Positions 1 to 8,380 of a stretch of 64,000 nucleotides of DNA are shown here, piece by piece. The notes under the pieces were generated by a model. The model saw only the letters and a program-made list of their open reading frames with translations. It did not search any database and was not told the DNA's origin. Made by a program: the position numbers and the translations under genes. Location: contig NZ_JAQIIX010000002.1 of the NCBI RefSeq assembly GCF_036946495.1, forward strand, positions 4,092,001 to 4,156,000, read 5' to 3'. Source of the DNA: Mycolicibacterium neoaurum. GTDB taxonomy: Bacteria; Actinomycetota; Actinomycetes; Mycobacteriales; Mycobacteriaceae. Position 1 is the first letter of the stretch, and every line of letters begins with the position of its first letter.

Positions 1-459
1 CGCCACCGCGGCATCGGCGAAGGAGGCGGCCACCGAGACCAGTTCATCGCGGTGCAGGGCCCGGCCCTTCGGCTCGCCCTTACCGTTGAGCCCGGACGGG
101 CTGACCACCGTCACACCATCGGAGTCGCTGCGCTCGGCGCCTTGGTGCCACAGCTGCGCGGCCACCGTCCCGCCCTCGTCGTGTACCGCATCGGTAACCC
201 GACGCCACCCGTCGAGCACCTCGGCGCCGGCGATGGTCGGGACCGAGGTCGGGTGGCCCGCGGCCGGATCGGGAAGGCGGACACCCTCGGTGATGATCAG
301 ACCGACTCCGCCCGCCGCTCGGCGGCGGTAATACTCCGCGACATCGGCGCCGGGCACGCCACCGGGTGAGGCTTGCCGCGTCATCGGCGCCATCGCGAAG
401 CGGTTGGGCACCGTCAGCGAGCGAACGGTCAGAGGTGTGAAGAGGGTGTCGACGCTCAT
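1..459 (-). CDS. Old Yellow Enzyme family NADH:flavin oxidoreductase (3' end outside window)
   Basis: The reverse strand from the ATG at 457-459 reads open for 153 codons to the window edge, so the C-terminus is missing. The N-terminus has the family pattern: an LFTPL start, the PNRFAMAPMTR strand (start of the TIM barrel and FMN site), then AGGVGLIITEG, and a WHQGA segment matching the conserved Q-L-W-H-x-G region. Members use FMN and NAD(P)H to reduce activated alkenes; some also carry an iron-sulfur domain in the C-terminal half, which cannot be judged here. It lies 42 bases downstream of the small membrane gene on the same strand and may be the last gene of the glgP-led group. Substrate unknown. 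Confidence 0.85.
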   Translation of the reverse strand, partial: MSVDTLFTPLTVRSLTVPNRFAMAPMTRQASPGGVPGADVAEYYRRRAAGGVGLIITEGVRLPDPAAGHPTSVPTIAGAEVLDGWRRVTDAVHDEGGTVAAQLWHQGAERSDSDGVTVVSPSGLNGKGEPKGRALHRDELVSVAASFADAAVA

Positions 460-501
460 GGATCGATTCAACCCATTGTCCGACCGCGGTAATCCCGAGG
501 G

Positions 502-627
502 TCAGCGATTGGCGACAAGGAGCACTATTGCTGCGATGGTGAGCAGCACGGAGGTGACAATCGGGACGAGGACCCAGTTGCGCATGGCGTCGGGCCGAGG
601 AGAGTTGTTCTTTGCCGGTGTCGGCAT
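502..627 (-). CDS. 41-residue single-pass membrane protein
   Basis: A short open frame of 42 codons. The ATG at 625-627 is preceded by a good AAAGGAA ribosome site about 8 bases upstream, which decides the start against the longer upstream-extended frame that runs into xfp. The polar N-terminus (MPTPAKNNSPRPDAMRN) is followed by one hydrophobic helix (about residues 18-38) ending in a short basic tail, as in many small mycobacterial membrane peptides. It sits between xfp and the flavin oxidoreductase on the same strand. No family recognised; the function is unknown. Confidence 0.6.
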   Translation of the reverse strand: MPTPAKNNSPRPDAMRNWVLVPIVTSVLLTIAAIVLLVANR

Positions 628-691
628 CGCGGTATTCCTTTCGGTCGACCGGATGCAAGTATTGTTACCCGTCCCGCGAGATGCGAAAACG

Positions 692-3064
692 TCAGTCCCA
701 CCGCTCCCAGGTCCATCCGGTGATCGACGGGTGATCTTCGCCATGTTCCCGGGTGTACAGACGCGCCTGAAGCCGTGCGTCCACCATCTCCTGACGTAGC
801 CCGGCGGCGTTGCTGCCCAGGCCCTCGACACGGTCGATGACGTCGATGACCAGGTGGAAGCGGTCCAGATCGTTGAGCATCACCATGTCGAACGGGGTTG
901 TTGTGGTCCCGCGCTCCTTGAAACCCCGAACGTGAAGTTGATCATGATTTGCGCGCCGGTAGGCAAGACGGTGAATCAGCCACGGATAGCCGTGGTAAGC
1001 GAAGATGATCGGCTTGTCGGTGGTGAACAGCGCATCGAACTCGTGGTCGGACATCCCGTGCGGATGTTCGGAATCCGGCTGCAGGCGCATGATGTCGACC
1101 ACATTGACCACCCGCACCTTGAGGTCGGGCAGTCGGCGGCGCAGGATATCGGCCGCGGCAAGGGTTTCCAGCGTCGGGATATCGCCCGCGCAGGCCAACA
1201 CCACATCGGGTTCGCAGTGCCCACCGGTCGTGGTGCTCGCCCACTCCCAGATGCCCGCCCCGCGGGTGCAGTGCGCGACGGCCTCGTCCATGGTCAGGTA
1301 GTTCAGTGCGGGCTGCTTCCCGGCCACGATGACGTTGATGTACTGCTTGCTGCGCAGGCAGTGGTCGGCCACCGACAGCAGCGTATTGGCATCGGGCGGC
1401 AGGTACACCCGCACGACCTCGGGCCGCTTGTTGGCGACATGGTCGATGAACCCGGGATCCTGGTGCGAGGCGCCGTTGTGATCCTGGCGCCAGACATGGG
1501 ATGTGAGAAGGTAATTCAGCGAGGCGATGGGCCGACGCCAGTCGACATGATTGCTGCTGGACAGCCATTTGGCGTGCTGGTTGGCCATGCTGTCGACGAT
1601 GTGGATGAAAGCCTCGTAACAGCTGAAGAAGCCGTGCCGTCCGGTCAGCAGATAGCCCTCCAGCCAACCCTGGCACATGTGTTCGGACAGCACCTCCATG
1701 ACGCGGCCATCGGGCGCCAGATGCTCGTCGTCGGCGGATTGCTCTGCCTCCCAGACCTTGTCGGTCTCTTCCAACACCGCCGACAGTCGGTTCGACGCGG
1801 TCTCGTCGGGTCCCATCAGGCGGAAGTTGTCGGGATTGGCGGCGATCACATCGCGTAAGAACGTACCCAGCACCCGGGTCGCCTCGCCGGTGGCGGCGGC
1901 TGGGTTGGGTACGTCCACGGCGTAGTGCGCAATCGGCGGTAGGTCCAGCTCACGCAGGAGCACACCGCCGTTGGCGTGCGGGTTGGCGCTCATCCGCCGG
2001 TCACCGACCGGGGCCAGGGCACGCAGCTCGGGGCGCAGTGCACCGGATTCGTCGAACAACTCCTCGGGCCGATAACTGCGCATCCAGTCCCGCAGCGCCT
2101 CCAGGTGTGCTGCGTTGGTCCGCGTTTCCGACAACGGCACCTGATGCGAACGCCACGTGCCCTCGACCTTCTTGCCGTCCACCTCGTGGGGCCCGGTCCA
2201 GCCCTTCGGGGTCCGCAGGATGATCATCGGCCAGAGTGGACGGCCGGTCTGACCATCTTCGCGTGCCGCCCGTTGGATGGCCGCGATCTGGTCGAACGCA
2301 TCATCGAGTGCGGCCGCCAGCTGACGGTGCACATCGGCGGGATCGTCGCCGGCGACGGTGATCGGGATATAGCCGTAGCCACGCATCAGCGCGTCGAGTT
2401 CCTCGTCCGGGATGCGGGCGAGCACCGTCGGGTTGGCGATCTTGTAGCCGTTGAGATGCAGGATCGGCAACACCGCGCCGTCCCGGACCGGGTCGAGGAA
2501 CTTGTTGGAATGCCAGCTGGTGGCCAACGGCCCGGTCTCGGCCTCACCGTCTCCGACCACGGCGGCGACGACCAGGTCGGGGTTGTCGAAGGCTGCGCCG
2601 AACGCATGCACCAGTGCGTAGCCGAGCTCACCGCCCTCGTGGATGGAACCCGGCGTCTCGGCGGCGACGTGGCTGGGGATACCGCCGGGAAAGGAGAACT
2701 GCCGAAACAGCTTCCGCAGACCCTCGACGTTCTCACCGATGCCGGTGTACACCTCCGAATAGGTGCCCTCCAGGTAGGCGTTGGCCACCAGTCCCGGGCC
2801 GCCGTGCCCGGGGCCGGTGATGTAGATGACGTCGGCGTCACGCTGCCGGATCACCCGATTCAGGTGCGCGTACAGCAGGTTCAGACCCGGCGTGGTACCC
2901 CAGTGTCCCAGTAGCCGCGGCTTGACGTGCTCGGGTGCCAGGTCCTCGCGTAGCAGCGGATTGTCCAGCAGATAGATCTGGCCGACGGACAGATAATTCG
3001 CCGCCCGCCAATACGCGTCCAGCGCGGTGACTTCGTCCTCGGTCAGGGATGCGGATGCCGTCAT
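692..3064 (-). CDS. xfp: xylulose-5-phosphate/fructose-6-phosphate phosphoketolase
   Basis: 790 residues, the usual family length. Phosphoketolase splits xylulose-5-P (or fructose-6-P) with phosphate to acetyl phosphate plus glyceraldehyde-3-P (or erythrose-4-P), using thiamine diphosphate. The N-terminal XFP domain shows GHWGTTPGLN, the GPGHGGPG loop and the TPP-binding GDGEAETGPLATSWHSNKF-like segment. The C-terminal part has the QDHNGASHQDPGF catalytic region and FKERGTTTTPFDM near the end. It lies 41 bases downstream of glgP on the same strand. That gap contains TTATAT on the minus strand (3091-3096), which could be its own -10 box. The pairing with glycogen phosphorylase suggests a route from glycogen to acetyl phosphate (inference). 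Confidence 0.97.
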   Translation of the reverse strand: MTASASLTEDEVTALDAYWRAANYLSVGQIYLLDNPLLREDLAPEHVKPRLLGHWGTTPGLNLLYAHLNRVIRQRDADVIYITGPGHGGPGLVANAYLEGTYSEVYTGIGENVEGLRKLFRQFSFPGGIPSHVAAETPGSIHEGGELGYALVHAFGAAFDNPDLVVAAVVGDGEAETGPLATSWHSNKFLDPVRDGAVLPILHLNGYKIANPTVLARIPDEELDALMRGYGYIPITVAGDDPADVHRQLAAALDDAFDQIAAIQRAAREDGQTGRPLWPMIILRTPKGWTGPHEVDGKKVEGTWRSHQVPLSETRTNAAHLEALRDWMRSYRPEELFDESGALRPELRALAPVGDRRMSANPHANGGVLLRELDLPPIAHYAVDVPNPAAATGEATRVLGTFLRDVIAANPDNFRLMGPDETASNRLSAVLEETDKVWEAEQSADDEHLAPDGRVMEVLSEHMCQGWLEGYLLTGRHGFFSCYEAFIHIVDSMANQHAKWLSSSNHVDWRRPIASLNYLLTSHVWRQDHNGASHQDPGFIDHVANKRPEVVRVYLPPDANTLLSVADHCLRSKQYINVIVAGKQPALNYLTMDEAVAHCTRGAGIWEWASTTTGGHCEPDVVLACAGDIPTLETLAAADILRRRLPDLKVRVVNVVDIMRLQPDSEHPHGMSDHEFDALFTTDKPIIFAYHGYPWLIHRLAYRRANHDQLHVRGFKERGTTTTPFDMVMLNDLDRFHLVIDVIDRVEGLGSNAAGLRQEMVDARLQARLYTREHGEDHPSITGWTWERWD

Positions 3065-3105
3065 GTTCCAGGCCTACCACGACTGGCGCGATATAAACAC
3101 CCGCG

Positions 3106-5598
3106 TCATTTTCCGTTCGTCACCGTGACGGCGTGCACCCCCCAGATGTCATCGCAGTATTCAGCGATGGCCCGGTCGGAGGAGAATTTTCCGCTGCGGG
3201 CGGAGTTGAGGATCGACATCCGCGACCAGGCGTCACGGTCCTGCCATGCGGCGCTGACCCGGTCCTGGCACGCCACATACGAGGCGTAGTCGGCCAGCAC
3301 CAAGAACGGATCGTGGTGGGTGAGGTTTTCGATCAGCGGCCGGAACACCTCGGTGTCCCCGTGCGAGAAGTGGCCGCCGGCAATCAGATCGAGGACGGCC
3401 CGCAGCTCCGGGTCCGCGGCGATATACGACGATGGCCGGTAACCGCTGCGTTTGAGCTCCTCGACCTCGTCCACGGTGAGCCCGAACAGGAAGAAGTTCT
3501 CCGGACCGGCCTCGGCGCGGATCTCGACGTTGGCACCGTCGAGCGTGCCGATGGTCAACGCGCCGTTCATCATGAATTTCATGTTGCCGGTTCCCGAGGC
3601 CTCCTTGCCCGCGGTGGAGATCTGCTCGGAGAGGTTGGCGGCCGGATAGATCAGGTGGGCGTTCTGCACGTTGAAGTTCGGCAGGAAGACCACCTTCATG
3701 TACCGATTGACCTCGGGATCGAAGTTGATCATGTCGCCGACGGCGGTGATGAGCTTGATGATCCGCTTTGCCAGGAAGTACCCGGGCGCGGCCTTGCCGC
3801 CGAAGATGTAGGCCCGCGGCGCCATGTCGATGCCGGGATTGTTCTTGATGCGCAGATACTGGGTGACGATGTTGAGCACGTTGAGGTGCTGACGCTTGTA
3901 CTCGTGGATGCGCTTGACCTGGATGTCGAACAACCAGGTCGGATCGAGCTCGACACCGGTCTCGGCGTAGACGAAGTCGGCCAGGCGGGACTTGTTCGCG
4001 CGCTTGACATCACGCCATTCGGCGCGGAAACCGTCATCGTCGATGAAGGCCTCCAGCCCACGCAACCGGTCCAGGTGGGTCAGCCAGCCGTCGCCGACGG
4101 TGCGGTCGAACAGCTGCCGCAGCCCGGGATTGGACAGCGCGACGAACCGGCGCGGGGTCACCCCGTTGGTCTTGTTGGAGAACCGCTCCGGCCACATCTC
4201 GTAGAAATCTTTGAGGACGCTGTCCTTGAGCAGCTCGCTGTGCAGGGCGGCAACCCCGTTGATGGCATGGCTGCCCACGGTCGCCAGATGCGCCATCCGC
4301 ACCGACTTGGCTCCGTCCTCGTCGATCAGCGACATCCGCCGCACCCGGTCCTCGTCACCGGGGAAGCGCGCCCGGACCTCGTCGAGGAACCGGCTGTTGA
4401 TCTCGTAGATGATCTCCAGGTGGCGCGGCAGGCTCTCCCCGAAGATGCCCAGCGGCCACTTCTCCAACGCCTCCGGCAGCAGCGTGTGGTTGGTGTACCC
4501 GAAGGTGGCCACCGTGATCGCCCACGCCGTGTTCCAGTCCAGGCGGCGCTCGTCGACCAACAGGCGCATCAATTCGGCGACACCGATCGAGGGGTGTGTG
4601 TCGTTGAGCTGGATGGCGAACTTGTCGGCCAGTTCGTAGATGGACAGATCGGCCAGATCGTCGACGATGTGCAGGACGTGCTGCAGCGAGCAGGAGACGA
4701 AGAAGAACTGCTGCAGCAGGCGCAGCCGCTTGCCCACCTCGGGCTCGTCATTGGGGTAGAGCACCTTGGTGACGGTTTCGGAGGTGACCTCCTCCTCGAC
4801 GGCCTTGTAATAGTCGCCGGTGTTGAACGCCTCCAGGGCAAAGGATTGCACCGCCCGCGCGCTCCACAAGGTGAGCACATTGCAGGTCTTGACGCCGTAG
4901 CCCTGGATCGGGGTGTCATAGGCGACGCCCTGGATGACGCGCTGGGGGATCCAGCGGGCGCGCAGCACCCCGGCGTCGTCGTGATAGCGCTCGGTGTGCC
5001 CGCCCCACAGCACCGGGTAGTGCACATCGGGTTTGGCGATCTCCCAGGGATTCCCGTTGAGCAACCAGTTGTCGGTCTTCTCGACCTGCCACCCGTCCTG
5101 CAGCTCCTGGTCGAAGATGCCGAACTCGTAGCGGATCCCGTAGCCGATGGCGGGCCGCTCCAGGGTGGCCAGCGAGTCCAGATAGCAGGCGGCCAGTCGG
5201 CCGAGACCGCCGTTGCCCAACCCTGGCTCCTCCTCGCAGTCCAGCACCTCCTCGAGGTCCTGGCCGAGCTCGGCCAGCGCGGTGCGCGCGGCGTTCTCGA
5301 TGCCGAGGTTGAGCAGGTTGGCACCCAGTTGGGGGCCCATCAAGAACTCCGCGGACAGGTAACAGGTGAGCTTGCTGCCCAGGTCCAGCGATGTCTGGGT
5401 GGAGGCGACCCGGTTGTCCTGCATCCGGTCCCGCACCGCCAGCGCCAGCGCCCGGTAGTAGTGCTCGGGACGCAGGGCCGCGGCCGGGCGGCCGATCGAG
5501 TAGCGGATGTGGTCGATGATGCCCCGTCGCAGCGCGTCGGCCGACAGTCCGGTGCGGCTGGGTTCATAGGCGGGCGCGGAGGCGGCGACATCGGTCAT
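3106..5598 (-). CDS. glgP: glycogen/maltodextrin phosphorylase
   Basis: 830 residues from the ATG at 5596-5598. A much longer upstream-extended frame exists but overlaps the divergent kinase-fold gene and lacks family similarity. The enzyme releases glucose-1-phosphate from alpha-1,4-glucans using pyridoxal phosphate. Visible motifs are EEPGLGNGGLGRLAACYLDS (substrate loop), QLNDTHPSIGVAELMR, the KRIHEYKRQHLN segment, and EASGTGNMKFMMNGALTIGT, which carries the PLP-binding lysine. The C-terminus ends YVACQDRVS...SGKFSSDRAI, typical of the family. It is first in the minus-strand group glgP-xfp-small membrane gene-OYE and divergent from the gene at 5680 across 81 bases. Confidence 0.97.
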   Translation of the reverse strand: MTDVAASAPAYEPSRTGLSADALRRGIIDHIRYSIGRPAAALRPEHYYRALALAVRDRMQDNRVASTQTSLDLGSKLTCYLSAEFLMGPQLGANLLNLGIENAARTALAELGQDLEEVLDCEEEPGLGNGGLGRLAACYLDSLATLERPAIGYGIRYEFGIFDQELQDGWQVEKTDNWLLNGNPWEIAKPDVHYPVLWGGHTERYHDDAGVLRARWIPQRVIQGVAYDTPIQGYGVKTCNVLTLWSARAVQSFALEAFNTGDYYKAVEEEVTSETVTKVLYPNDEPEVGKRLRLLQQFFFVSCSLQHVLHIVDDLADLSIYELADKFAIQLNDTHPSIGVAELMRLLVDERRLDWNTAWAITVATFGYTNHTLLPEALEKWPLGIFGESLPRHLEIIYEINSRFLDEVRARFPGDEDRVRRMSLIDEDGAKSVRMAHLATVGSHAINGVAALHSELLKDSVLKDFYEMWPERFSNKTNGVTPRRFVALSNPGLRQLFDRTVGDGWLTHLDRLRGLEAFIDDDGFRAEWRDVKRANKSRLADFVYAETGVELDPTWLFDIQVKRIHEYKRQHLNVLNIVTQYLRIKNNPGIDMAPRAYIFGGKAAPGYFLAKRIIKLITAVGDMINFDPEVNRYMKVVFLPNFNVQNAHLIYPAANLSEQISTAGKEASGTGNMKFMMNGALTIGTLDGANVEIRAEAGPENFFLFGLTVDEVEELKRSGYRPSSYIAADPELRAVLDLIAGGHFSHGDTEVFRPLIENLTHHDPFLVLADYASYVACQDRVSAAWQDRDAWSRMSILNSARSGKFSSDRAIAEYCDDIWGVHAVTVTNGK

Positions 5599-5679
5599 GA
5601 TCGAAGTCTTGCAGTCACGGGCGTACCGCGCGCGCTCAATGCGCGTCGGCCCGGTGAACGGATATGAGACGCTGCCGAG

Positions 5680-6732
5680 ATGCCTGGTGTGCCCGAACTC
5701 GTCGACGTCCTGCCCCAGCATCGATTCGACGAGCACGCGCTGGCCGGATTTCTGGGTGGGCACGGTATCGACGGTCCGCTTCAGATCCGCCAGTTCCAGG
5801 GCGGTCAGAGCAATCCCACCTTTCATATCCGTAGTGCCACAGGCGAATTCGTTCTGCGCAAGAAGCCGCCGGGGGTGCTGCTGCCCAAGGCGCATGATGT
5901 GGCACGCGAGTACCGGGTGATGTCCGCGCTGGCCGACAGCCCGGTGCCGGTACCCCGGATGCGGGTGTTGTGCACCGACGACTCGGTGCTGGGCACCCCG
6001 TTCTTCGTGATGGACCACGTGCCGGGCCGGATCTTCGCCGACCGGGTGCTGCGCGAGGGCACACCTGCCGAACGCTCGGCGGTGTACCAGGACCTGGCCA
6101 GGGTGCTGGCCGCCCTGCACACCGTGGACTGGCGCTCGGTCGGGCTGCCCGACTTCGGGCGCCCGGACGGGTATCTGGCGCGCCAGGTGGCGCTGTGGAC
6201 CACGACGTGGCAGACCGTCAAGGTCGAGGAGTGCGCCGAGATGGACCGACTGGCCGCGTGGCTGCCCGCGCATCTGCCGGCCACCGACGAGTCCTGTATC
6301 GCCCACGGTGACTACCGGCTGGGAAACGTGCTGTTACACCCCACAGAGCCACGCATCGTGGCCGTGCTGGACTGGGAGCTGTCCACCATCGGCCATCCGC
6401 TGGCCGATCTGGGCTACGCGGCGATGACCTATCACCTGCCCGGGGACAGCGATCCGCTGATGGGGGTCGCAGGGGAGGATCTGACCGGCACCGGGATCCC
6501 GGACGAAGCCGCCTTCGTCGCCGACTACTGCCGCCACGCCGGCCGCGAGATCCCGCAGGATCTGCCGATCTTCGTCATCTTCTCGATGTTCCGGTTGGCC
6601 GCGATCGTGGCGGGGGTGTGGCGACGCGGTCTGGACGGTAACGCCGCCGACGCCCGCGCGGGCACCGACCTGTTCCGCACCCGCTACCGCGGGTTGGCCG
6701 AACGGGCCTGGGCACTGACCGGCGGGAACTGA
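5680..6732 (+). CDS. aminoglycoside-phosphotransferase-fold (APH) family protein
   Basis: 350 residues with a kinase-like APH fold. Visible: the FQGGQSNPTF nucleotide loop, FVLRKKPPG with the ATP-contacting lysine, the catalytic loop IAHGDYRLGNVLLHP (HGD-x4-N) near residue 210, and VLDWELSTIGHPLADLGY (the metal-binding D). This subgroup is commonly encoded near acyl-CoA dehydrogenases and resembles the N-terminal domain of ACAD10/11, which acts in hydroxyacyl-CoA handling; a true aminoglycoside role is unlikely. No acyl-CoA dehydrogenase is adjacent here. A TATGAG -10-like box at 5663-5668 lies 11 bases before the ATG, so the 5' leader would be very short. Confidence 0.85.
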   Translation: MPGVPELVDVLPQHRFDEHALAGFLGGHGIDGPLQIRQFQGGQSNPTFHIRSATGEFVLRKKPPGVLLPKAHDVAREYRVMSALADSPVPVPRMRVLCTDDSVLGTPFFVMDHVPGRIFADRVLREGTPAERSAVYQDLARVLAALHTVDWRSVGLPDFGRPDGYLARQVALWTTTWQTVKVEECAEMDRLAAWLPAHLPATDESCIAHGDYRLGNVLLHPTEPRIVAVLDWELSTIGHPLADLGYAAMTYHLPGDSDPLMGVAGEDLTGTGIPDEAAFVADYCRHAGREIPQDLPIFVIFSMFRLAAIVAGVWRRGLDGNAADARAGTDLFRTRYRGLAERAWALTGGN

Positions 6733-6739
6733 ACGGCGG

Positions 6740-7213
6740 CTACACCGCGCTCAGATAGCGGCGCGTGATCAGCCGCTGGGCCAACCGGGTCACCGGACCG
6801 CCCAGCTTGCTCCACCACGTCGCGTGCCTGGCGAAGGCCGTCACCTCGGCCTGCACCGAGCCGTCGGTGGGGTCGTAGCGCACCGCGAACAGTTCCTCGC
6901 CGGTCTCCGGGTGACCCGGCAACGTCCCGTAGGCGAAACCGCGCCGGTCCGGCTCGTCGAGCAGATAGACCACCCGGCACGGTGCCCGCAGCGGCCAGAA
7001 GCCCACGGTCACCTCGACCCCCACAGCGGCGGACTCGGCGTCGGCATGCACCAGCACCCCCGCGCCGCGCTGCATGCCCCAGTGCAGGACGGCGTCGGCG
7101 GCCTCCTCGAAGCGCGCGCGCCCGTGCCCGATCACCGCGGCAACCCGGACGTGCTGATAACCGGCGGGCAGCGGGCCCTTGGTCGCACCCACCTCGGCAT
7201 AGGTCAGATCCAT
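6740..7213 (-). CDS. DUF1990 family protein
   Basis: 157 residues, assuming the ATG at 7211-7213; 33 extra upstream codons would overlap the divergent thioesterase. The start MDLTYAEVGATKGPLPAGY, the GRARFEEAADAVLHWGMQRGAG segment and the EELFAVRYDPTDGSVQAEVTAFARHATWWSKLGGP stretch (quoted here only as landmarks at its two ends: EELFAVR and WWSKLGG) fit the DUF1990 family, compact proteins of unknown function found in actinobacteria. The C-terminus RLITRRYLSAV is basic. The gene converges on the APH-fold gene with only 7 bases between the stops. Function unknown. Confidence 0.75.
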   Translation of the reverse strand: MDLTYAEVGATKGPLPAGYQHVRVAAVIGHGRARFEEAADAVLHWGMQRGAGVLVHADAESAAVGVEVTVGFWPLRAPCRVVYLLDEPDRRGFAYGTLPGHPETGEELFAVRYDPTDGSVQAEVTAFARHATWWSKLGGPVTRLAQRLITRRYLSAV

Positions 7214-7274
7214 CCCTGCCACTATCGCAGGCGCGTGCGCTGCGGCGGCGCGGCCGTGCAATAACGTGACAGCC

Positions 7275-7892
7275 GTGAGCACCGGCACCGCGCACCCCGG
7301 CGGCGGGTTCAACCCGCCCGAGCCGACCGAAAAGGGGGGCCCCGACTACGGACGTTTCGTCGAGGCGGTCCGCACCCTGCAGGACCACGCCCGGGCGGCC
7401 GACGCACCCGACGAGGTGATCAGCGAGGCGGCCGATCTGGTCGAGAAGGTCTCGGCGTTGCTGGCGCCCTACGAGGCCGACGAATGGCACTCCCCGTCTG
7501 GACGCAGGCTCGACCTGCCCAACCGGGGCAACATCATGTCGGTCCCGATGGATCTGCGCGTCGTCGACGAGCGGGTGACCGGTACCGTGGTGTTCCGTCG
7601 CTACCACCTGGGCCGCAACAGTGCCGTGCACGGCGGGGTGCTCGGACTGCTGTTCGACTCGCTGCTCGGGTTCACCACCGCCAAGCTCACCAAGAGCCTC
7701 TACCAGCGCACCGCGCATCTGGGCATCGACTACCGCAAGATCGTTCCCATCGGTCGCGAACTGCAGGTCGAGGCCGGTATCGACCGCATCGAGGGACGCA
7801 AGATCTTCGTCAGCGGCCGGCTGCTCGACGGTGACGAGGTGCTCACCGAGGCCGACGCGCTCTTCGTGCGACTCAAGCCGGGGCAGCCGTGA
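7275..7892 (+). CDS. PaaI-like hotdog-fold thioesterase
   Basis: 205 residues from the GTG at 7275; another in-frame GTG lies at 7266. TAACGT at 7262-7267 sits 7 bases before 7275, so a leaderless start there is likely and the 7266 codon would lie at or upstream of the transcript end. The C-terminal half has the hotdog acyl-CoA thioesterase pattern: N-S-A-V-H-G-G-V-L-G-L-L-F-D (HGG followed by the acidic residue after the helix), then FTTAKLTKSLYQRTAHLGIDYR. Family members hydrolyse acyl- or aryl-CoA thioesters in the cytoplasm. The first 60-70 residues are not part of the domain. The gene overlaps the next one by 4 bases (GTGA), indicating an operon. Confidence 0.8.
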   Translation: MSTGTAHPGGGFNPPEPTEKGGPDYGRFVEAVRTLQDHARAADAPDEVISEAADLVEKVSALLAPYEADEWHSPSGRRLDLPNRGNIMSVPMDLRVVDERVTGTVVFRRYHLGRNSAVHGGVLGLLFDSLLGFTTAKLTKSLYQRTAHLGIDYRKIVPIGRELQVEAGIDRIEGRKIFVSGRLLDGDEVLTEADALFVRLKPGQP

Positions 7893-8314
7893 CCGACACC
7901 GGTAAGCACGACAAGCGGGCCTGGGCGCGGTGGCGCGATAAGTTGCGTGACCGGCCGGTCGCCGACCTGGTCTATCGGACGGTCGTCGGCGTGGTCGGCA
8001 CCCTGGTACTGATCGTCGGCATCATCGCCATCCCGTACCCGGGCCCCGGGTGGGCCATCGTGTTCCTCGGGCTGGGCATCCTGGCCACGGAGTTCCGCGC
8101 CGCGCAGGTCGTCCTGCAGTGGGTGCGAGCCCGCTACGACAAGGCGATGGACTGGTTCGGCAGGCAGCACATCGCGGTCAAGGCGCTCAGTGCGCTGGTG
8201 ACGGCAGCCTTCGTCATCGCAACGCTATGGCTGTTCGGCGCCGTCGCGCTGGTCGCGGGCTGGGTCGGAATCGATTGGTCCTGGCTGAAGAGCCCGATCG
8301 GCATCGGGTCGTAG
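7889..8314 (+). CDS. PGPGW-motif membrane protein (TIGR02611 type; Rv2617c-like)
   Basis: 141 residues starting at the GTG that overlaps the previous stop by 4 bases. Two hydrophobic stretches flank the signature YPGPGWAIVFLGLGILATEF, the PGPGW motif of the TIGR02611 family, and a third and fourth hydrophobic stretch follow near residues 90-125. The N-terminus is basic and cytoplasmic in style. Position next to thrS matches M. tuberculosis Rv2617c, a transmembrane protein of unknown function; orthology is inferred from size, motif and place. Co-transcription with the thioesterase is likely from the overlap. Confidence 0.8.
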   Translation: MTDTGKHDKRAWARWRDKLRDRPVADLVYRTVVGVVGTLVLIVGIIAIPYPGPGWAIVFLGLGILATEFRAAQVVLQWVRARYDKAMDWFGRQHIAVKALSALVTAAFVIATLWLFGAVALVAGWVGIDWSWLKSPIGIGS

Positions 8315-8337
8315 GCATTGCGCTGGCACAACCCCGA

Positions 8338-8343
8338 TAGCAT
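8338..8343 (+). promoter_or_regulatory. possible -10 box for thrS
   Basis: TAGCAT, 37 bases before the thrS ATG, fits the mycobacterial SigA -10 pattern TAnnnT. No clear -35 hexamer was found at 16-18 bases. A GAGGAG ribosome site follows at about 8368-8373. The leader looks too short for a full T-box element, and none was recognised. Confidence 0.35.
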
Positions 8344-8380
8344 GGTCGCGATTCACTTGAGCCGATGAGGAGATCCACCG

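Noticed and set aside
3133..5667. 844-codon open frame on the plus strand opposite glgP
   Set aside because: It is a shadow of the high-GC phosphorylase gene. The protein has no recognisable motifs and the true gene on the other strand is full length.
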